The translations under genes were made by a program, and so were the position numbers. A model generated the notes under the pieces. It made no database searches and had not been told where the DNA came from. It worked only from the letters and a program-made list of their open reading frames with translations. A stretch of DNA of 64,000 bases from Planomicrobium sp. CPCC 101110 (GTDB taxonomy: Bacteria > Bacillota > Bacilli > Bacillales_A > Planococcaceae): contig NZ_VOHD01000011.1 of NCBI RefSeq assembly GCF_007859395.1, forward strand, positions 157,074 to 221,073, read 5' to 3'. Shown piece by piece: positions 29,256-37,705 of this stretch. Each line of letters starts with the position of its first letter. Positions within the stretch are counted from its first letter, which is position 1.

Positions 29256-29372
29256 ATGTCGACAAGCGCAATCATAGTCATGATTATCGGTATGGTGATT
29301 ATATGGGGCGGATTAGCTGCAAGTATTGGGAATGCCGTCAGCAAAAGCAAAAAAGCAAAAAGAACTGCATAA
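29256..29372 (+). CDS. metS: MetS-like small subunit of a methionine/alanine importer
   Basis: 38 residues: one transmembrane helix (IIVMIIGMVIIWGGLAASI) followed by a basic tail (SKSKKAKRTA). This is the pattern of the small subunits that accompany NSS-type methionine/alanine importers. It starts 13 bp after the transporter with AAGGGGG as ribosome-binding site and is followed by a terminator, so the two genes form one operon. Confidence 0.85.
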   Translation: MSTSAIIVMIIGMVIIWGGLAASIGNAVSKSKKAKRTA

Positions 29373-29378
29373 TTGTTA

Positions 29379-29408
29379 AGCCCGGAAGCTTCGGCTTCCG
29401 GGTTTTCT
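29379..29408 (+). terminator. Terminator after metS
   Basis: CCCGGAAGC / GCTTCCGGG with a TTCG tetraloop, then TTTTC. Confidence 0.9.
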
Positions 29409-29440
29409 ATTCTCCGCTAACTTGTGGGGGAGCGTGCTTT

Positions 29441-29527
29441 ATGGTACATTTGGAAGAGAAGTTAACGGCTGGGATTTTGATTCCAAGCTATGGTTTATTG
29501 GACAAAGCAGCTGAAAATGTCAGCTAA
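29441..29527 (+). CDS. possible 28-codon ORF ahead of yutD
   Basis: MVHLEEKLTAGILIPSYGLL and eight more residues. GGGGGAG lies 9 bases upstream and the stop is 3 bases before the yutD frame. It could be a leader peptide or small protein; nothing similar is recognised. Confidence 0.25.
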   Translation: MVHLEEKLTAGILIPSYGLLDKAAENVS

Positions 29528-29530
29528 TGG

Positions 29531-29866
29531 ATGGTGAGAAAGTTGATCACGATAGAGCAGTGGAACTATGAAATAGTCATCGATTACCGTGAAGGATTCA
29601 ATGAAGAAGCATTGACCGGCCGGTACAGTGAAATATTAGCCAAATATGATTATATTTTAGGCGACTGGGGCTATGGCCAATTGCGCTTAAAGGGCTTTTT
29701 TGAAGATACGAACCATAAAGCGACATACGATACCAAAATCAGCACCCTGCAAGATTATTTGTATGAGTATTGCAATTTCGGCTGCGCTTATTTTGTGATA
29801 AAGAAAAACGGCAAAGCGGCAGTCCCGGAAGCGGCGCCAGAAAAGACCCTCGAAACGGATGCATAA
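29531..29866 (+). CDS. yutD: YutD family protein (DUF1027)
   Basis: 111 residues from the ATG at 29531. The core matches the YutD family: ARYSE-type segment GRYSEILAKYDYILGDWGYG then QLRLKGFF and CNFGCAYFVIKK. The true start may be the TTG at 29543 (ITIEQWNYEIV), which aligns better with the family's usual N-terminus and has GGTGAG just upstream. Function is unknown. The genes yutD-yutE-yutF are also neighbours in B. subtilis. The terminator stem begins inside the last codons. Confidence 0.85.
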   Translation: MVRKLITIEQWNYEIVIDYREGFNEEALTGRYSEILAKYDYILGDWGYGQLRLKGFFEDTNHKATYDTKISTLQDYLYEYCNFGCAYFVIKKNGKAAVPEAAPEKTLETDA

Positions 29867-29884
29867 TCCGCCGAGGGTTTTTTA
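29846..29884 (+). terminator. Terminator overlapping the 3' end of yutD
   Basis: ACCCTCG / CGAGGGT outer stem with an inner CGGAT / ATCCG stem, then a T run. It starts within the yutD coding sequence. Confidence 0.85.
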
Positions 29885-29949
29885 TTGGCATATGATATGA
29901 TAAATAGGAAAACATTCAAGATTTATGAAAGCAAAACGGAGGAGAGTTT

Positions 29950-30408
29950 ATGTACTTTATTGACCGCACAAAAATTACACAGACGGTTTCTTATATGAAA
30001 TCCTTGTTGGATCTATATGAAAAAAAAGGCAGTTGGGACTCGCTTGAAGATCAGCTGGCTTTGGAAAGATTGGCTTCGAATGTTGTCGAATCCATTATTG
30101 ATGTGGGCAACACAATGATTGATGGCTTTATCATGCGCGATCCGGGCAGCTATGATGATATCATCGATATTTTAACAGATGAAAAAGTGATCACTGCTGA
30201 AATGGATGAACCGTTGAAAAACGTGATTGCTTTGCGCAAAATGCTGGTGCGTGAATTCATGAAGGTGGACCATTCCAGTATCATAGCCGTATTTGACGCT
30301 AGTTTCAAAGAGTTGAAAGAATTTGGTCCTAAAGCGGAGCATTACTTGGAGCATGAACTTGGCCCAGTATCGGCTTTCTTGCCGGAGGCCAAAGATGAAG
30401 AGTTATAA
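29950..30408 (+). CDS. yutE: HepT-like/DUF86 protein (YutE)
   Basis: 152 residues, all-alpha, of the DUF86/HEPN superfamily (QLALERLASNVVESIIDVGN and a following RxxxxH-like region LVREFMKVDH). HepT toxins of this superfamily normally pair with an MNT nucleotidyltransferase; none is adjacent, and the yutE neighbourhood (yutD, yutF) is a conserved housekeeping one, so a toxin role is not supported. It overlaps yutF by 14 bp. Confidence 0.82.
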   Translation: MYFIDRTKITQTVSYMKSLLDLYEKKGSWDSLEDQLALERLASNVVESIIDVGNTMIDGFIMRDPGSYDDIIDILTDEKVITAEMDEPLKNVIALRKMLVREFMKVDHSSIIAVFDASFKELKEFGPKAEHYLEHELGPVSAFLPEAKDEEL

Positions 30409-31159
30409 AGCTTATTGCCTTGATTTGGACGGAACCGTTTACCGGGGGACAGAAGTGATTCCGGAAGCGAAAATATTTATCGAACGGCTGCAGAAAAAAG
30501 GGATTGAACCGTTTTTCGTTACGAACAATGCATCTATGACCCAAAAACAATTGAGCGATAAATTGGCTCGGTTCGGGATAAAAGCTGAAAAATCACGCAT
30601 CATCTCTTCAGCCATTGCAGCAGCTAAATACGTCAAGCACTGGCATCCGGGCAAGACGGTTTTCATGATCGGTTCAATTGGACTGGAAAAAGCATTGGCC
30701 CAAGAAGGCATCAAACGGGTAAAAGAAAATGGAGATATCGTCCTGATGGGAATTGACCGGGACATCAATTTCGACAAGCTGGCAAATGCTTGCTTGGAAG
30801 TGCGAAAAGGCGCCACTTTCATATCGACAAACGGCGACCTAGCCTATCCTTCAGAGAAAGGGCTTATCCCGGGGAACGGGGCATACACGACGCTTGTAGC
30901 TGCGTCAACTGGTGTTGAGCCGATGTATATCGGCAAGCCCGAAATGCATATGCTTGAAGCGATCATGCTGGATTTCGGATTTGAAAAAGGCGATATGGTG
31001 ATGATTGGCGATAATTACGATACCGACATCAAAGCCGGCCTCAATTTCGATATCGACACGGTCCATGTCAATACAGGAGTCACTTCTACAGAAGCGGTCC
31101 TGAAAAAGGAAATGCAGCCAACGTATGCCTTAGAAAGCCTCTTAACCTGGGAAATATAA
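30395..31159 (+). CDS. yutF: HAD-superfamily phosphatase (NagD/YutF type)
   Basis: 254 residues. HAD motif I is YCLDLDGTVYRG (nucleophile Asp in DLDGT), motif II FVTNNASMT, and motif IV GDMVMIGDNYDTDIKAG. NagD-type phosphatases act on nucleoside monophosphates or sugar phosphates. ATG at 30395 lies inside the end of yutE, 6 bases after CCGGAGG. Confidence 0.9.
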   Translation: MKSYKAYCLDLDGTVYRGTEVIPEAKIFIERLQKKGIEPFFVTNNASMTQKQLSDKLARFGIKAEKSRIISSAIAAAKYVKHWHPGKTVFMIGSIGLEKALAQEGIKRVKENGDIVLMGIDRDINFDKLANACLEVRKGATFISTNGDLAYPSEKGLIPGNGAYTTLVAASTGVEPMYIGKPEMHMLEAIMLDFGFEKGDMVMIGDNYDTDIKAGLNFDIDTVHVNTGVTSTEAVLKKEMQPTYALESLLTWEI

Positions 31160-31162
31160 AAA

Positions 31163-31182
31163 AAGCCGTTTTTCAACGGCTT
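31163..31182. terminator. Bidirectional terminator between yutF and yuzB
   Basis: AAGCCGTT / AACGGCTT with a TTTC loop. A run of A residues to the left gives a good T tail on the minus strand, and the stem overlaps the yuzB stop codon. Confidence 0.8.
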
Positions 31183-31417
31183 AGAAAAGCGGGTTTTCTT
31201 CTATAAAATCATACACTTTTTGTGTCAATTCTTCAGGGGAATCGGCTTCTACGATTTCACCGTTCACCAAAGCGTACAAGGATTCTGCGCATTGGGTGCA
31301 GTAACTCAAACAGCCATAATCCAAAACATCCAGATTGGGGTCGCGTTCCAGTTTTTCAAAAGAATCTTGTGCTCCATTGGCGATGTTGCTGATGCAAAAT
31401 TCAACAATTGGTTTCAT
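31181..31417 (-). CDS. yuzB: YuzB family protein (DUF1450)
   Basis: 78 residues with three cysteines placed CISN, DYGCLSYCTQC, which give a CxxxCxxC cluster suggestive of metal or redox binding. This is the small YuzB/UPF0349 family, function unknown. It lies next to yutJ as in B. subtilis and converges on yutF. Ribosome-binding site GAGGTG. Confidence 0.87.
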   Translation of the reverse strand: MKPIVEFCISNIANGAQDSFEKLERDPNLDVLDYGCLSYCTQCAESLYALVNGEIVEADSPEELTQKVYDFIEENPLF

Positions 31418-31492
31418 TTAGCTCACCTCGCTACATCGAAATCCTACCTCTTTTCTTGGCGTTAGTCAATTAATTGATTTTAGGTAAATATA

Positions 31493-31521
31493 TTGTGAAA
31501 GTTATCACAATCAGCTATACT
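31493..31521 (+). promoter_or_regulatory. Rex-type operator overlapping the yutJ promoter
   Basis: TTGTGAAAGTTATCACAA at 31493-31510 fits the Rex consensus TTGTGAA-N4-TTCACAA with one mismatch. The same bases form the -35 (TTGTGA, 31493-31498); 17 bases on is TATACT (31516-31521). Rex bound here would block RNA polymerase when NADH is low. Confidence 0.8.
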
Positions 31522-31567
31522 CATATTGGAGAAAATGAGCAGACAGAAGAATTTAAAGGAGATTTTT

Positions 31568-32635
31568 ATGAGAAAATTAGTCTTACTTGGTGGAGGATAT
31601 GGCAATATGCGGATTTTGCTGCGCCTATTGCCGAACAATTTGCCGCAAGATCTGGAAATCATTTTAATCGACCGAACACCGTTTCATAGCATGAAAACAG
31701 AGTTTTATGCATTGGCAGCGGGAACGGAATCAGACCATGATGTACGTGTTCCGTTTCCTGAACATGAGCGATTAAAAATTGTGAATGGTGAAATTTTAGA
31801 AATTGACCTTGAAGAAAAATGCGTGCTGTTGGAAAACGGGGAGCGAGTGGCTTACGACGATTTGGTCATAGGCCTCGGATGTGAAGACAAATACCACAAC
31901 GTCCCTGGAGCAGAGGAATATACGTACAGCATCCAGACAATCGGAAAATCACGCCAGACATATCAAGCGCTTTTAGGATTGCCATCAGGCGCAGTAGTTG
32001 GAGTGGTCGGAGCAGGGCTCAGCGGCATCGAGCTTGCCAGCGAACTTCGCGAAAGCCGAAAAGATCTGCAGATCAAGTTGTTTGACCGGAGCCCGCGTAT
32101 TTTGCGTGACTTCCCGGAACGATTGAGCAACTTCGTGAAAAAGTGGTTTGACAGCAATAATGTCGAAGTGATTCCAAGTTCCAACATTACGAAAGTCGAA
32201 CCGAAATTGCTTTATAACCACGAAGAAACGATACCGGTTGACGCGGTTGTGTGGACTGCCGGAATCCAGCCGGTCAAGCCGGTGCGCAGCATGGGCCTTG
32301 AAACCGACAATAGCGGACGCGTGGTCATCAACCAATACCATCAATTGCCGAACGACGAACATGTTTATATTGTCGGGGACTGTGCGGCACTGCCGATGTC
32401 CCCTTCTGCTCAGCTTGCGGAAGAACAAGCGGAACAGATCGTCAAAGTGCTGAAAGCGGTTTGGAACGGTGAAGCATTGCCGGAGACGATGCCGGAGATC
32501 AAGCTGAAAGGCTTCCTTGGTTCCCTCGGCAAAAAGCAAGGATTCGCTTATTTGGCGGACCGTACTGTTACAGGGCGTATTGCACGCCTCATGAAATCAG
32601 GCGTACTTTGGATGTATAAATGGCATAATGGATGA
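31568..32635 (+). CDS. yutJ: type II NADH dehydrogenase-like flavoprotein (YutJ)
   Basis: 355 residues, same length as B. subtilis YutJ. Two Rossmann motifs are visible: KLVLLGGGYGNMRIL at the start for FAD and VVGVVGAGLSGIELASEL (near residue 140) for NADH. The later segment VYIVGDCAALP binds FAD. It likely passes electrons from NADH to quinone at the membrane face. ATG at 31568 follows AAAGGAG. A Rex operator covers its promoter. Confidence 0.88.
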   Translation: MRKLVLLGGGYGNMRILLRLLPNNLPQDLEIILIDRTPFHSMKTEFYALAAGTESDHDVRVPFPEHERLKIVNGEILEIDLEEKCVLLENGERVAYDDLVIGLGCEDKYHNVPGAEEYTYSIQTIGKSRQTYQALLGLPSGAVVGVVGAGLSGIELASELRESRKDLQIKLFDRSPRILRDFPERLSNFVKKWFDSNNVEVIPSSNITKVEPKLLYNHEETIPVDAVVWTAGIQPVKPVRSMGLETDNSGRVVINQYHQLPNDEHVYIVGDCAALPMSPSAQLAEEQAEQIVKVLKAVWNGEALPETMPEIKLKGFLGSLGKKQGFAYLADRTVTGRIARLMKSGVLWMYKWHNG

Positions 32636-32640
32636 TTTAA

Positions 32641-32672
32641 AAACGCTCAGTTCAAATGAACTGAGCGTTTTT
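32641..32672. terminator. Bidirectional terminator between yutJ and yuzD
   Basis: AAACGCTCAGTTCA / TGAACTGAGCGTTT, 2-base apex, T run on the plus strand, A run on the other side. Confidence 0.9.
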
Positions 32673-32998
32673 CATTCTGCCGCCACAAATCCGTGTTTTT
32701 CAAGTTCCTTGTAGACTGGCTTTAACTGGACGTATCCTTCGCCGACCACTTCGCCTTCGACCAAAACGAGCGGGTAAAAGAATTCGTCATCCAGAATACG
32801 CTGGGCATAGTCTTGTTTATGGGCTTCGGTCTGAGGTTTCTCAATATCGATATAGGTAATTGAAAACGGCTGGTCTTTGTATTTCCGTGAAATAGCAGCT
32901 TCTAGCCATTCATATGTGTCTTTGGAAGAAGGCGCATTTACGCAGCTTGCGCAAATAACCTCGGTTCCGTAAACTTCAATCGATAATTCTTTCGGCAT
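32672..32998 (-). CDS. yuzD: YuzD family protein (DUF1462)
   Basis: 108 residues with a thioredoxin-like layout: IEVYGTEVICASCVNAPSS carries a CxxC (CASC) after the first strand. The small YuzD family has no proven function, but the CxxC and its position between an NADH dehydrogenase and Fe-S carriers suggest a redox or metal role. ATG follows AGGAGG. Confidence 0.85.
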   Translation of the reverse strand: MPKELSIEVYGTEVICASCVNAPSSKDTYEWLEAAISRKYKDQPFSITYIDIEKPQTEAHKQDYAQRILDDEFFYPLVLVEGEVVGEGYVQLKPVYKELEKHGFVAAE

Positions 32999-33081
32999 AA
33001 ATGTCTTCCTCCTGTGAATTCATTAGTGGCTTTTTCCTTCTAATCACATTATAATGATTATAATGAAAGGAGTCGATATAA

Positions 33082-33318
33082 ATGGCTGAAGCTTTGATGG
33101 AAAATCAAGTAATGGAAGTCTTAGATAAATTGCGTCCATTCCTTTTGCGTGACGGTGGAGACTGTGAACTTGTTGATGTGGAGGATGGAGTTGTAAAACT
33201 TCGTTTGCTTGGCGCGTGCGGAAGCTGCCCAAGTTCGACCATTACATTAAAAGCAGGAATTGAACGCGCTCTAGTGGAAGAAGTTCCTGGCGTTGTAGAA
33301 GTAGAACAAGTATTTTAA
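33082..33318 (+). CDS. yutI: NifU C-terminal-domain protein (Nfu-type Fe-S carrier)
   Basis: 78 residues. The Nfu domain is complete with the Fe-S binding CxxC at C46 and C49 ([12 protein letters not shown]). Nfu proteins hold a 4Fe-4S cluster between two monomers and deliver it to target enzymes, downstream of the Suf scaffold encoded at 16.6 kb. ATG follows AAAGGAG. Own terminator. Confidence 0.92.
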   Translation: MAEALMENQVMEVLDKLRPFLLRDGGDCELVDVEDGVVKLRLLGACGSCPSSTITLKAGIERALVEEVPGVVEVEQVF

Positions 33319-33322
33319 TGCC

Positions 33323-33347
33323 AAGGGACCTTTACAAGGTCCCTTTT
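33323..33347 (+). terminator. Terminator of yutI
   Basis: AAGGGACC / GGTCCCTT, 7-base loop, T run. Confidence 0.9.
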
Positions 33348-33438
33348 TCTGTACTTGAATAAAATTGCTTTTAAAGTTGCCTCACTTGAATAGAGATGGA
33401 AAACATTGCTATGATAACGGTATAGGAAGGTGATATGG

Positions 33439-33801
33439 ATGACACAAGCAGTAGTGATTACAGAAGCGGCGTCGTTTCAAGTGAAAGAGATGATGCGCCA
33501 CAACGAAGAAGAAGGATCGTTTCTGCGGGTTGCTGTAAAAGGCGGCGGCTGCAGCGGTTTGACATATGGTATGGGCTTTGAGAAAGCACAGGGACCGGAA
33601 GATGAACAATACGAACAATTCGGCATCAAAGTGCTGGTGGCGAAAGAAGACGCAGGAATCTTAAACGGCACAGTCGTCGATTACAAGCAATCTTTGATGG
33701 GCGGCGGTTTTACAATTGAAAACCCGAACGCGATCGCTTCTTGCGGCTGTGGAACTTCTTTCCGTACCGCGAAAAAAGCGGGTACTCCGGAAAGCTGTTA
33801 A
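33439..33801 (+). CDS. yutM: HesB/IscA-family A-type Fe-S carrier (SufA/ErpA-like)
   Basis: 120 residues with the three invariant cysteines of A-type carriers: C38 (GGGCSGLTYG) and C102/C104 (SCGCGTSF). It accepts clusters from the Suf scaffold and passes them on. The ATG at 33439 has GGAAGGTG upstream; a GTG 3 codons earlier is in that Shine-Dalgarno. Confidence 0.93.
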   Translation: MTQAVVITEAASFQVKEMMRHNEEEGSFLRVAVKGGGCSGLTYGMGFEKAQGPEDEQYEQFGIKVLVAKEDAGILNGTVVDYKQSLMGGGFTIENPNAIASCGCGTSFRTAKKAGTPESC

Positions 33802-33820
33802 AAGCTTATATACAAACAAA

Positions 33821-33875
33821 AAAAGCCATCCTGGCAAGCAGCGTAAATGCTGCAGCCAGGGCGGCTTTTTGTTTT
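33821..33875 (+). terminator. Long hairpin terminator after yutM
   Basis: Three stacked stems (AAAAGCC/GGCTTTT, CCTGGC/GCCAGG, GCAGC/GCTGC) around a 6-base loop, then a T-rich tail. Confidence 0.8.
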
Positions 33876-33930
33876 GGGGGAAGCTGAGTTTCCCGGCTCT
33901 CCCGGAAAGGAACGAGCAAAAGAATATAAG

Positions 33931-33971
33931 AAAAATCCCCGTAGACCTAAGTTGGCATCTACAGGGATTTT
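33931..33971 (-). terminator. Terminator of the secreted 5'-nucleotidase gene
   Basis: On the minus strand, AAAATCCCTGTAGA / TCTACGGGGATTTTT with a 12-base loop and a T tail, 4 bases after the stop. Confidence 0.88.
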
Positions 33972-33975
33972 GTTT

Positions 33976-35595
33976 TTATTGGACGATGACACGGTCTGTC
34001 GCAGGAGCTGTGACCGAACCGCCGAACTTAGCGATATAAGCTTCCAAGGCATCCAAATCGACAGGTCCTACAACTTGATTGGTGCCTTCCTTAAACTTAG
34101 CGAAGCCATCTCCGCCTCCGGCCAAGAAATTGTTGATCGTAACTGTATAAGACTGATCAGCGAGAATGGCATTGCCATTGGCATCTTTTAAATCCGTGAT
34201 CTTGCTGCCTATTGGGGCAAGTTTATCGTAAGTGTACGTCAACCCTGAAACTTGCAAAATCGTTGTTTTGCTGGCTGTAAATTGCTGCTCTAACACTTCT
34301 TTGATTTGTTGTCCTGTATAAGTGAGGCTAACTAACTGATTGCCGAAAGGCTGGATTGTATACAATTCGCCCCATGTGATCGGACCGGCATTCAAGTCTG
34401 CGCGGATACCGCCTGGATTCATGAAAGCAAAGTCGGTGTTCATCGCTGTACGCTGAGAATCGGCGATCAAGTTGCCAAGTGGGGATTCGCCGCTGTCATC
34501 GCCTGTTTTTGTAATGGCTTCAGCAGCTGTGCCGACTTCGCGGCTGATCAATGGGGCGACGGCCGCTTTGTAGCCATCGACCATAGCTTTCACTTCTGCA
34601 TCCGGTTCGATGTCGTCATGGAAAGTGGTCACGACTTCCGCAGATTTCTTAACGATGTCTTTCGTTTTCGGGTCGATGACCAAATCGATATCCGTGAATG
34701 CTGTTCCGTACGAATAGCCTTGGACAACCAGTTTGTTGTCGACAACTGCATCGGAATACGCGTGGTTATGCGCTCCTAGAATGATATCAACTTCATCGTT
34801 AATACTGTTTGCCAAATCAACTGATTCCCCAGCTGCTCCTGTCCCGTCAGTCTTTGAAGAGGCTGGAGCATGCGCCAAAACAACAATCGATTCAACGCCT
34901 TGTTCCTTAAGTTCAGCTACAGCTTTATCGATAGCCGCTTTTGAATCCGTAACTTCGATATTTTCCAAAGCGCTTGCGATAACGACATCTTTGATATCTT
35001 TTGTCACAACGCCGATAAAGCCGATTTTCATGCCATTCACTTTCTGGATATTGTAGGCAGGAAGCAAGTTCTTTCCTGAATCTTTATAGACGACGTTCGC
35101 CGCTACGTATGGAAAATCAGCGCCTTCGAACTCTCCCGTCGCTTCATGGTAGCCGCCGTCAAGAAGGCGTTTCAGTTCATCCACGCCGCGGTCGAATTCG
35201 TGGTTTCCAAGTGTACCGATATCAAAGCCGAGTTCGTTCATGATTTCAACAGTCGGTTCATCCTGCAGAAGAGCTGAAGCCGGCGAACTTCCGCCAGTCA
35301 TATCCCCGGAATGAATAATTAATGTATTTTTATTTGTCGCTTCTCTCTGCTTCAAGTATGCCGCTAGATATTCAGCGCCGCCAGCCTCTTTTCCAGCCAC
35401 TTTGCGTACGACATCAATTTGGCCGTGCCAATCGTTGACACCCAATAGTTGAACTTCGATGCCGCGGTTAGAAACTGCTGCATCCTTGCCTGGCGCCGCT
35501 TCTGCTGCAGGTGCTGCAAATGATGAGCCAAAAACCCCTAAGGCCAACGCTGTACTCGCAAAAACCTGGACTTTCTTCTTTGTGTTTTTTTGCAT
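33976..35595 (-). CDS. secreted bifunctional metallophosphatase / 5'-nucleotidase (UshA-like)
   Basis: 539 residues. A signal peptide (basic KKKVQVFAS then a hydrophobic core, cleavage near AAPAAEAAPG) is followed by a calcineurin-like phosphatase domain (LLGVNDWHGQID, IIHSGDMTGGSSP, GTLGNHEFDRG, VVLAHAP, LGAHNHAYSD) and a 5'-nucleotidase C-terminal domain (FMNPGGIRADLNAG, NNFLAGGGDGF). It removes phosphate from nucleotides outside the cell. No sortase LPXTG motif or S-layer domain is present, so it is probably released. The start is ambiguous: ATG at 35595 lies 12 bases from AGGAGG; the ATG at 35607 touches it. Confidence 0.9.
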   Translation of the reverse strand: MQKNTKKKVQVFASTALALGVFGSSFAAPAAEAAPGKDAAVSNRGIEVQLLGVNDWHGQIDVVRKVAGKEAGGAEYLAAYLKQREATNKNTLIIHSGDMTGGSSPASALLQDEPTVEIMNELGFDIGTLGNHEFDRGVDELKRLLDGGYHEATGEFEGADFPYVAANVVYKDSGKNLLPAYNIQKVNGMKIGFIGVVTKDIKDVVIASALENIEVTDSKAAIDKAVAELKEQGVESIVVLAHAPASSKTDGTGAAGESVDLANSINDEVDIILGAHNHAYSDAVVDNKLVVQGYSYGTAFTDIDLVIDPKTKDIVKKSAEVVTTFHDDIEPDAEVKAMVDGYKAAVAPLISREVGTAAEAITKTGDDSGESPLGNLIADSQRTAMNTDFAFMNPGGIRADLNAGPITWGELYTIQPFGNQLVSLTYTGQQIKEVLEQQFTASKTTILQVSGLTYTYDKLAPIGSKITDLKDANGNAILADQSYTVTINNFLAGGGDGFAKFKEGTNQVVGPVDLDALEAYIAKFGGSVTAPATDRVIVQ

Positions 35596-35827
35596 GAGCT
35601 GATACATCCTCCTATGGATAAAAGATTAGTAATGCAAAGAACGATTGTTTTCGAGCAGACAGATGACTTCCTCTGAAAAGGCTGTAAGAGGAATATATGC
35701 CATAAATATACTATCACAATAGTTGAAAATGTTAATAGAGTCCTTCGATTCAGAAAATATAATCAATCCATTTCTGTTATGGGTTATTTGATGTGAAAAT
35801 GGACAGAATTGTACAGGAGGGTTTTTG

Positions 35828-36276
35828 ATGGAACAAATGGAATTTGAGAAAGGGTATAGGGGAAATATCGATCTGAGGGCAAGTGATAACGGAATCTACA
35901 GAAGAAAGAGTACCGGTTTCCACTCGGTTTGCAACGGCGAATGCAGCTGGCATAGCGATGTATCATATGTTGACGGGCTTCAAAGACTGCATCTGCCATT
36001 CGGAAAAGCTGGATGCTCTTCTTCTTCTTTACAAGCAGGAAAAACAGCAGCTCAATATTTTGAGGTTAACAGCAAAGCGTCAGTAGGCGCTCATGCTGTG
36101 GCAGAGGAAGTAGCGGACAAAGCACCGGAACAATCCTCTTTCATTATACTCCGGATAATAACGGAATTCAGTTGGAAAAGAAGCCTTTCAAACGGGATGG
36201 AGCTTTGTTTATAAAGGAGAACAGCCGCCTTTTGTATCCCGCCCAAGTCCGGTCACAAGTTGCGTCAGAAGCTTGA
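35828..36276 (+). pseudogene. probable frame-disrupted gene of unknown family
   Basis: An excellent ribosome-binding site (AGGAGGG) precedes ATG 35828, and that frame runs 129 codons to 36214. Its middle part is unlike a normal protein (SSSSLQ, many Cys/Ser/His). Protein-like sequence instead appears in the second frame at about 35883-36086 (RVPVSTRFATANAAGIAMYH) and in the third frame to the stop at 36274-36276 (ILFHYTPDNNGIQLEKKPFK). This suggests at least two frameshifts in one former gene. Sequencing error cannot be excluded. No family recognised. Confidence 0.4.
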
Positions 36277-36316
36277 ACAAACATGTGCAAAGCTTTGCCA
36301 ATAAAGCAGTAAGCAG

Positions 36317-36345
36317 TTGAAATCGACTTGTAAAAGGTCTAATAT
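36317..36345 (+). promoter_or_regulatory. Sigma-A promoter of yumB
   Basis: TTGAAA (36317-36322), 17 bases, TAATAT (36340-36345). No Rex-like inverted repeat is seen here, unlike at yutJ. Confidence 0.65.
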
Positions 36346-36429
36346 AGAATATAGGAGTTTATTGGAATCAGGTGCATTTTGCACATTTCTTTTTTCCGAT
36401 CTAAAAATTACTTGAAGGTGGTTGCGATT

Positions 36430-37647
36430 GTGTTGAAAAGACCGTCAATATTAGTATTAGGGGCAGGTTACGGTGGTTTGATGACTGTTGTAAACTTGCA
36501 GAAAGTGCTCGGCACAGATGCCGCAGACATTACGTTAATCAATAAAAATGAATACCATTACGAAAGCACATGGCTTCATGAGGCAGCTGCAGGTACAATG
36601 CTTTCTGAAGAAGTGCGTTATGACATTAAAGAAGTTATAGACAGTGTTAAAACAAAGTTTGTTCAAGCGACTGTAGAGGAAATCGATGTAGTTGGCAAGA
36701 GAGTTTTGACGGATAGCGGTGAGTATACGTACGATTATCTTGTTATTGGCTTAGGCTTTGAAGGCGAAACATTCGGTATTGAAGGCCTTGATAAATACGC
36801 TTTATCAATCGCTAACGTGAAAGCTGCACGCTATATCCGCGAGCATATCGAATATCAATTTGCTACATGGTCAACTGACCCAGTAAAAGACGATAGCCGT
36901 TTGACGATTGTTGTGGGTGGCGCAGGGTTCACAGGAATTGAATTCCTTGGTGAACTTGCAAATCGTGTACCTGAGCTATGCAAAGAATTTGATATTCCAC
37001 GCGAAAAAGTGCGCGTTATTTGTGTAGAAGCTGCACCGATGGTTTTACCAGGTTTCGATCCAGAACTGGTAAACTATGCAGTGGGCCACTTGGAAGCAAA
37101 AGGAATTGAGTTCTCAATCGGAACTCCGGTTGTAGAAGCTACTCCAGAAGGCGTTAAAATCAAAAAAGGCGACGACCAATTTGAATTCATCAAAGCCGGT
37201 ACAGTTGTATGGGCTGCAGGCGTCCGCGGCAGCAGCGTTCTTGAAGCAAGTCAAATTGAAAGCATGCGCGCACGCGTTAAAGTCGAAAAAGACCTTCGTG
37301 CACCTGGATTCCCTGACGTTTTCATCGTTGGCGACTGCGCATTGATGATCAATGAAGAAACAAACCGTCCTTATCCGCCAACTGCCCAAATTGCAATGCA
37401 GCAAGGCGAGACAATAGCGAAAAACATCAATGCGTTGATTAAAGGCGAAGATACGGCTGAGTTTGTTCCTGACCTTAAAGGAACTGTCTGCTCTCTTGGC
37501 GAAGACGATGCAATCGGTGTGGTTTTCGGCAAAAAAGTTACCGGCAAACGAGCTTCATTCATGAAGAAAATGATCGACAACCGTGCATTGTTCATGGTGG
37601 GCGGAGCAAAACTGGTCATGAAAAAAGGTAAATTCAACGTACTTTAA
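36430..37647 (+). CDS. yumB: type II NADH dehydrogenase (YumB-like)
   Basis: 405 residues, matching YumB length. N-terminal FAD motif [15 protein letters not shown], central NADH motif [18 protein letters not shown], and the C-terminal [10 protein letters not shown]. It oxidises NADH and reduces menaquinone without pumping protons. Start GTG 36430 (then TTG) with GAAGGTGG about 9 bases upstream; a longer upstream frame has no ribosome-binding site. It is a second NDH-2 about 4 kb from yutJ but only distantly similar to it. Confidence 0.92.
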   Translation: MLKRPSILVLGAGYGGLMTVVNLQKVLGTDAADITLINKNEYHYESTWLHEAAAGTMLSEEVRYDIKEVIDSVKTKFVQATVEEIDVVGKRVLTDSGEYTYDYLVIGLGFEGETFGIEGLDKYALSIANVKAARYIREHIEYQFATWSTDPVKDDSRLTIVVGGAGFTGIEFLGELANRVPELCKEFDIPREKVRVICVEAAPMVLPGFDPELVNYAVGHLEAKGIEFSIGTPVVEATPEGVKIKKGDDQFEFIKAGTVVWAAGVRGSSVLEASQIESMRARVKVEKDLRAPGFPDVFIVGDCALMINEETNRPYPPTAQIAMQQGETIAKNINALIKGEDTAEFVPDLKGTVCSLGEDDAIGVVFGKKVTGKRASFMKKMIDNRALFMVGGAKLVMKKGKFNVL

Positions 37648-37659
37648 TAACCATAAACA

Positions 37660-37687
37660 AAAGCTCCCCTCAGCGGGAGCTTTTTTT
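37660..37687 (+). terminator. Terminator of yumB
   Basis: AAGCTCCC / GGGAGCTT, 6-base loop, T run; it lies just upstream of the Nudix gene's Shine-Dalgarno. Confidence 0.9.
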
Positions 37688-37705
37688 GATAAGGAGGCGT
37701 GTGCA

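Noticed and set aside
29950..30408. Toxin-antitoxin system (YutE as HepT toxin)
   Set aside because: The family is HEPN/DUF86, but no MNT nucleotidyltransferase antitoxin is adjacent and the gene sits in a conserved housekeeping cluster.
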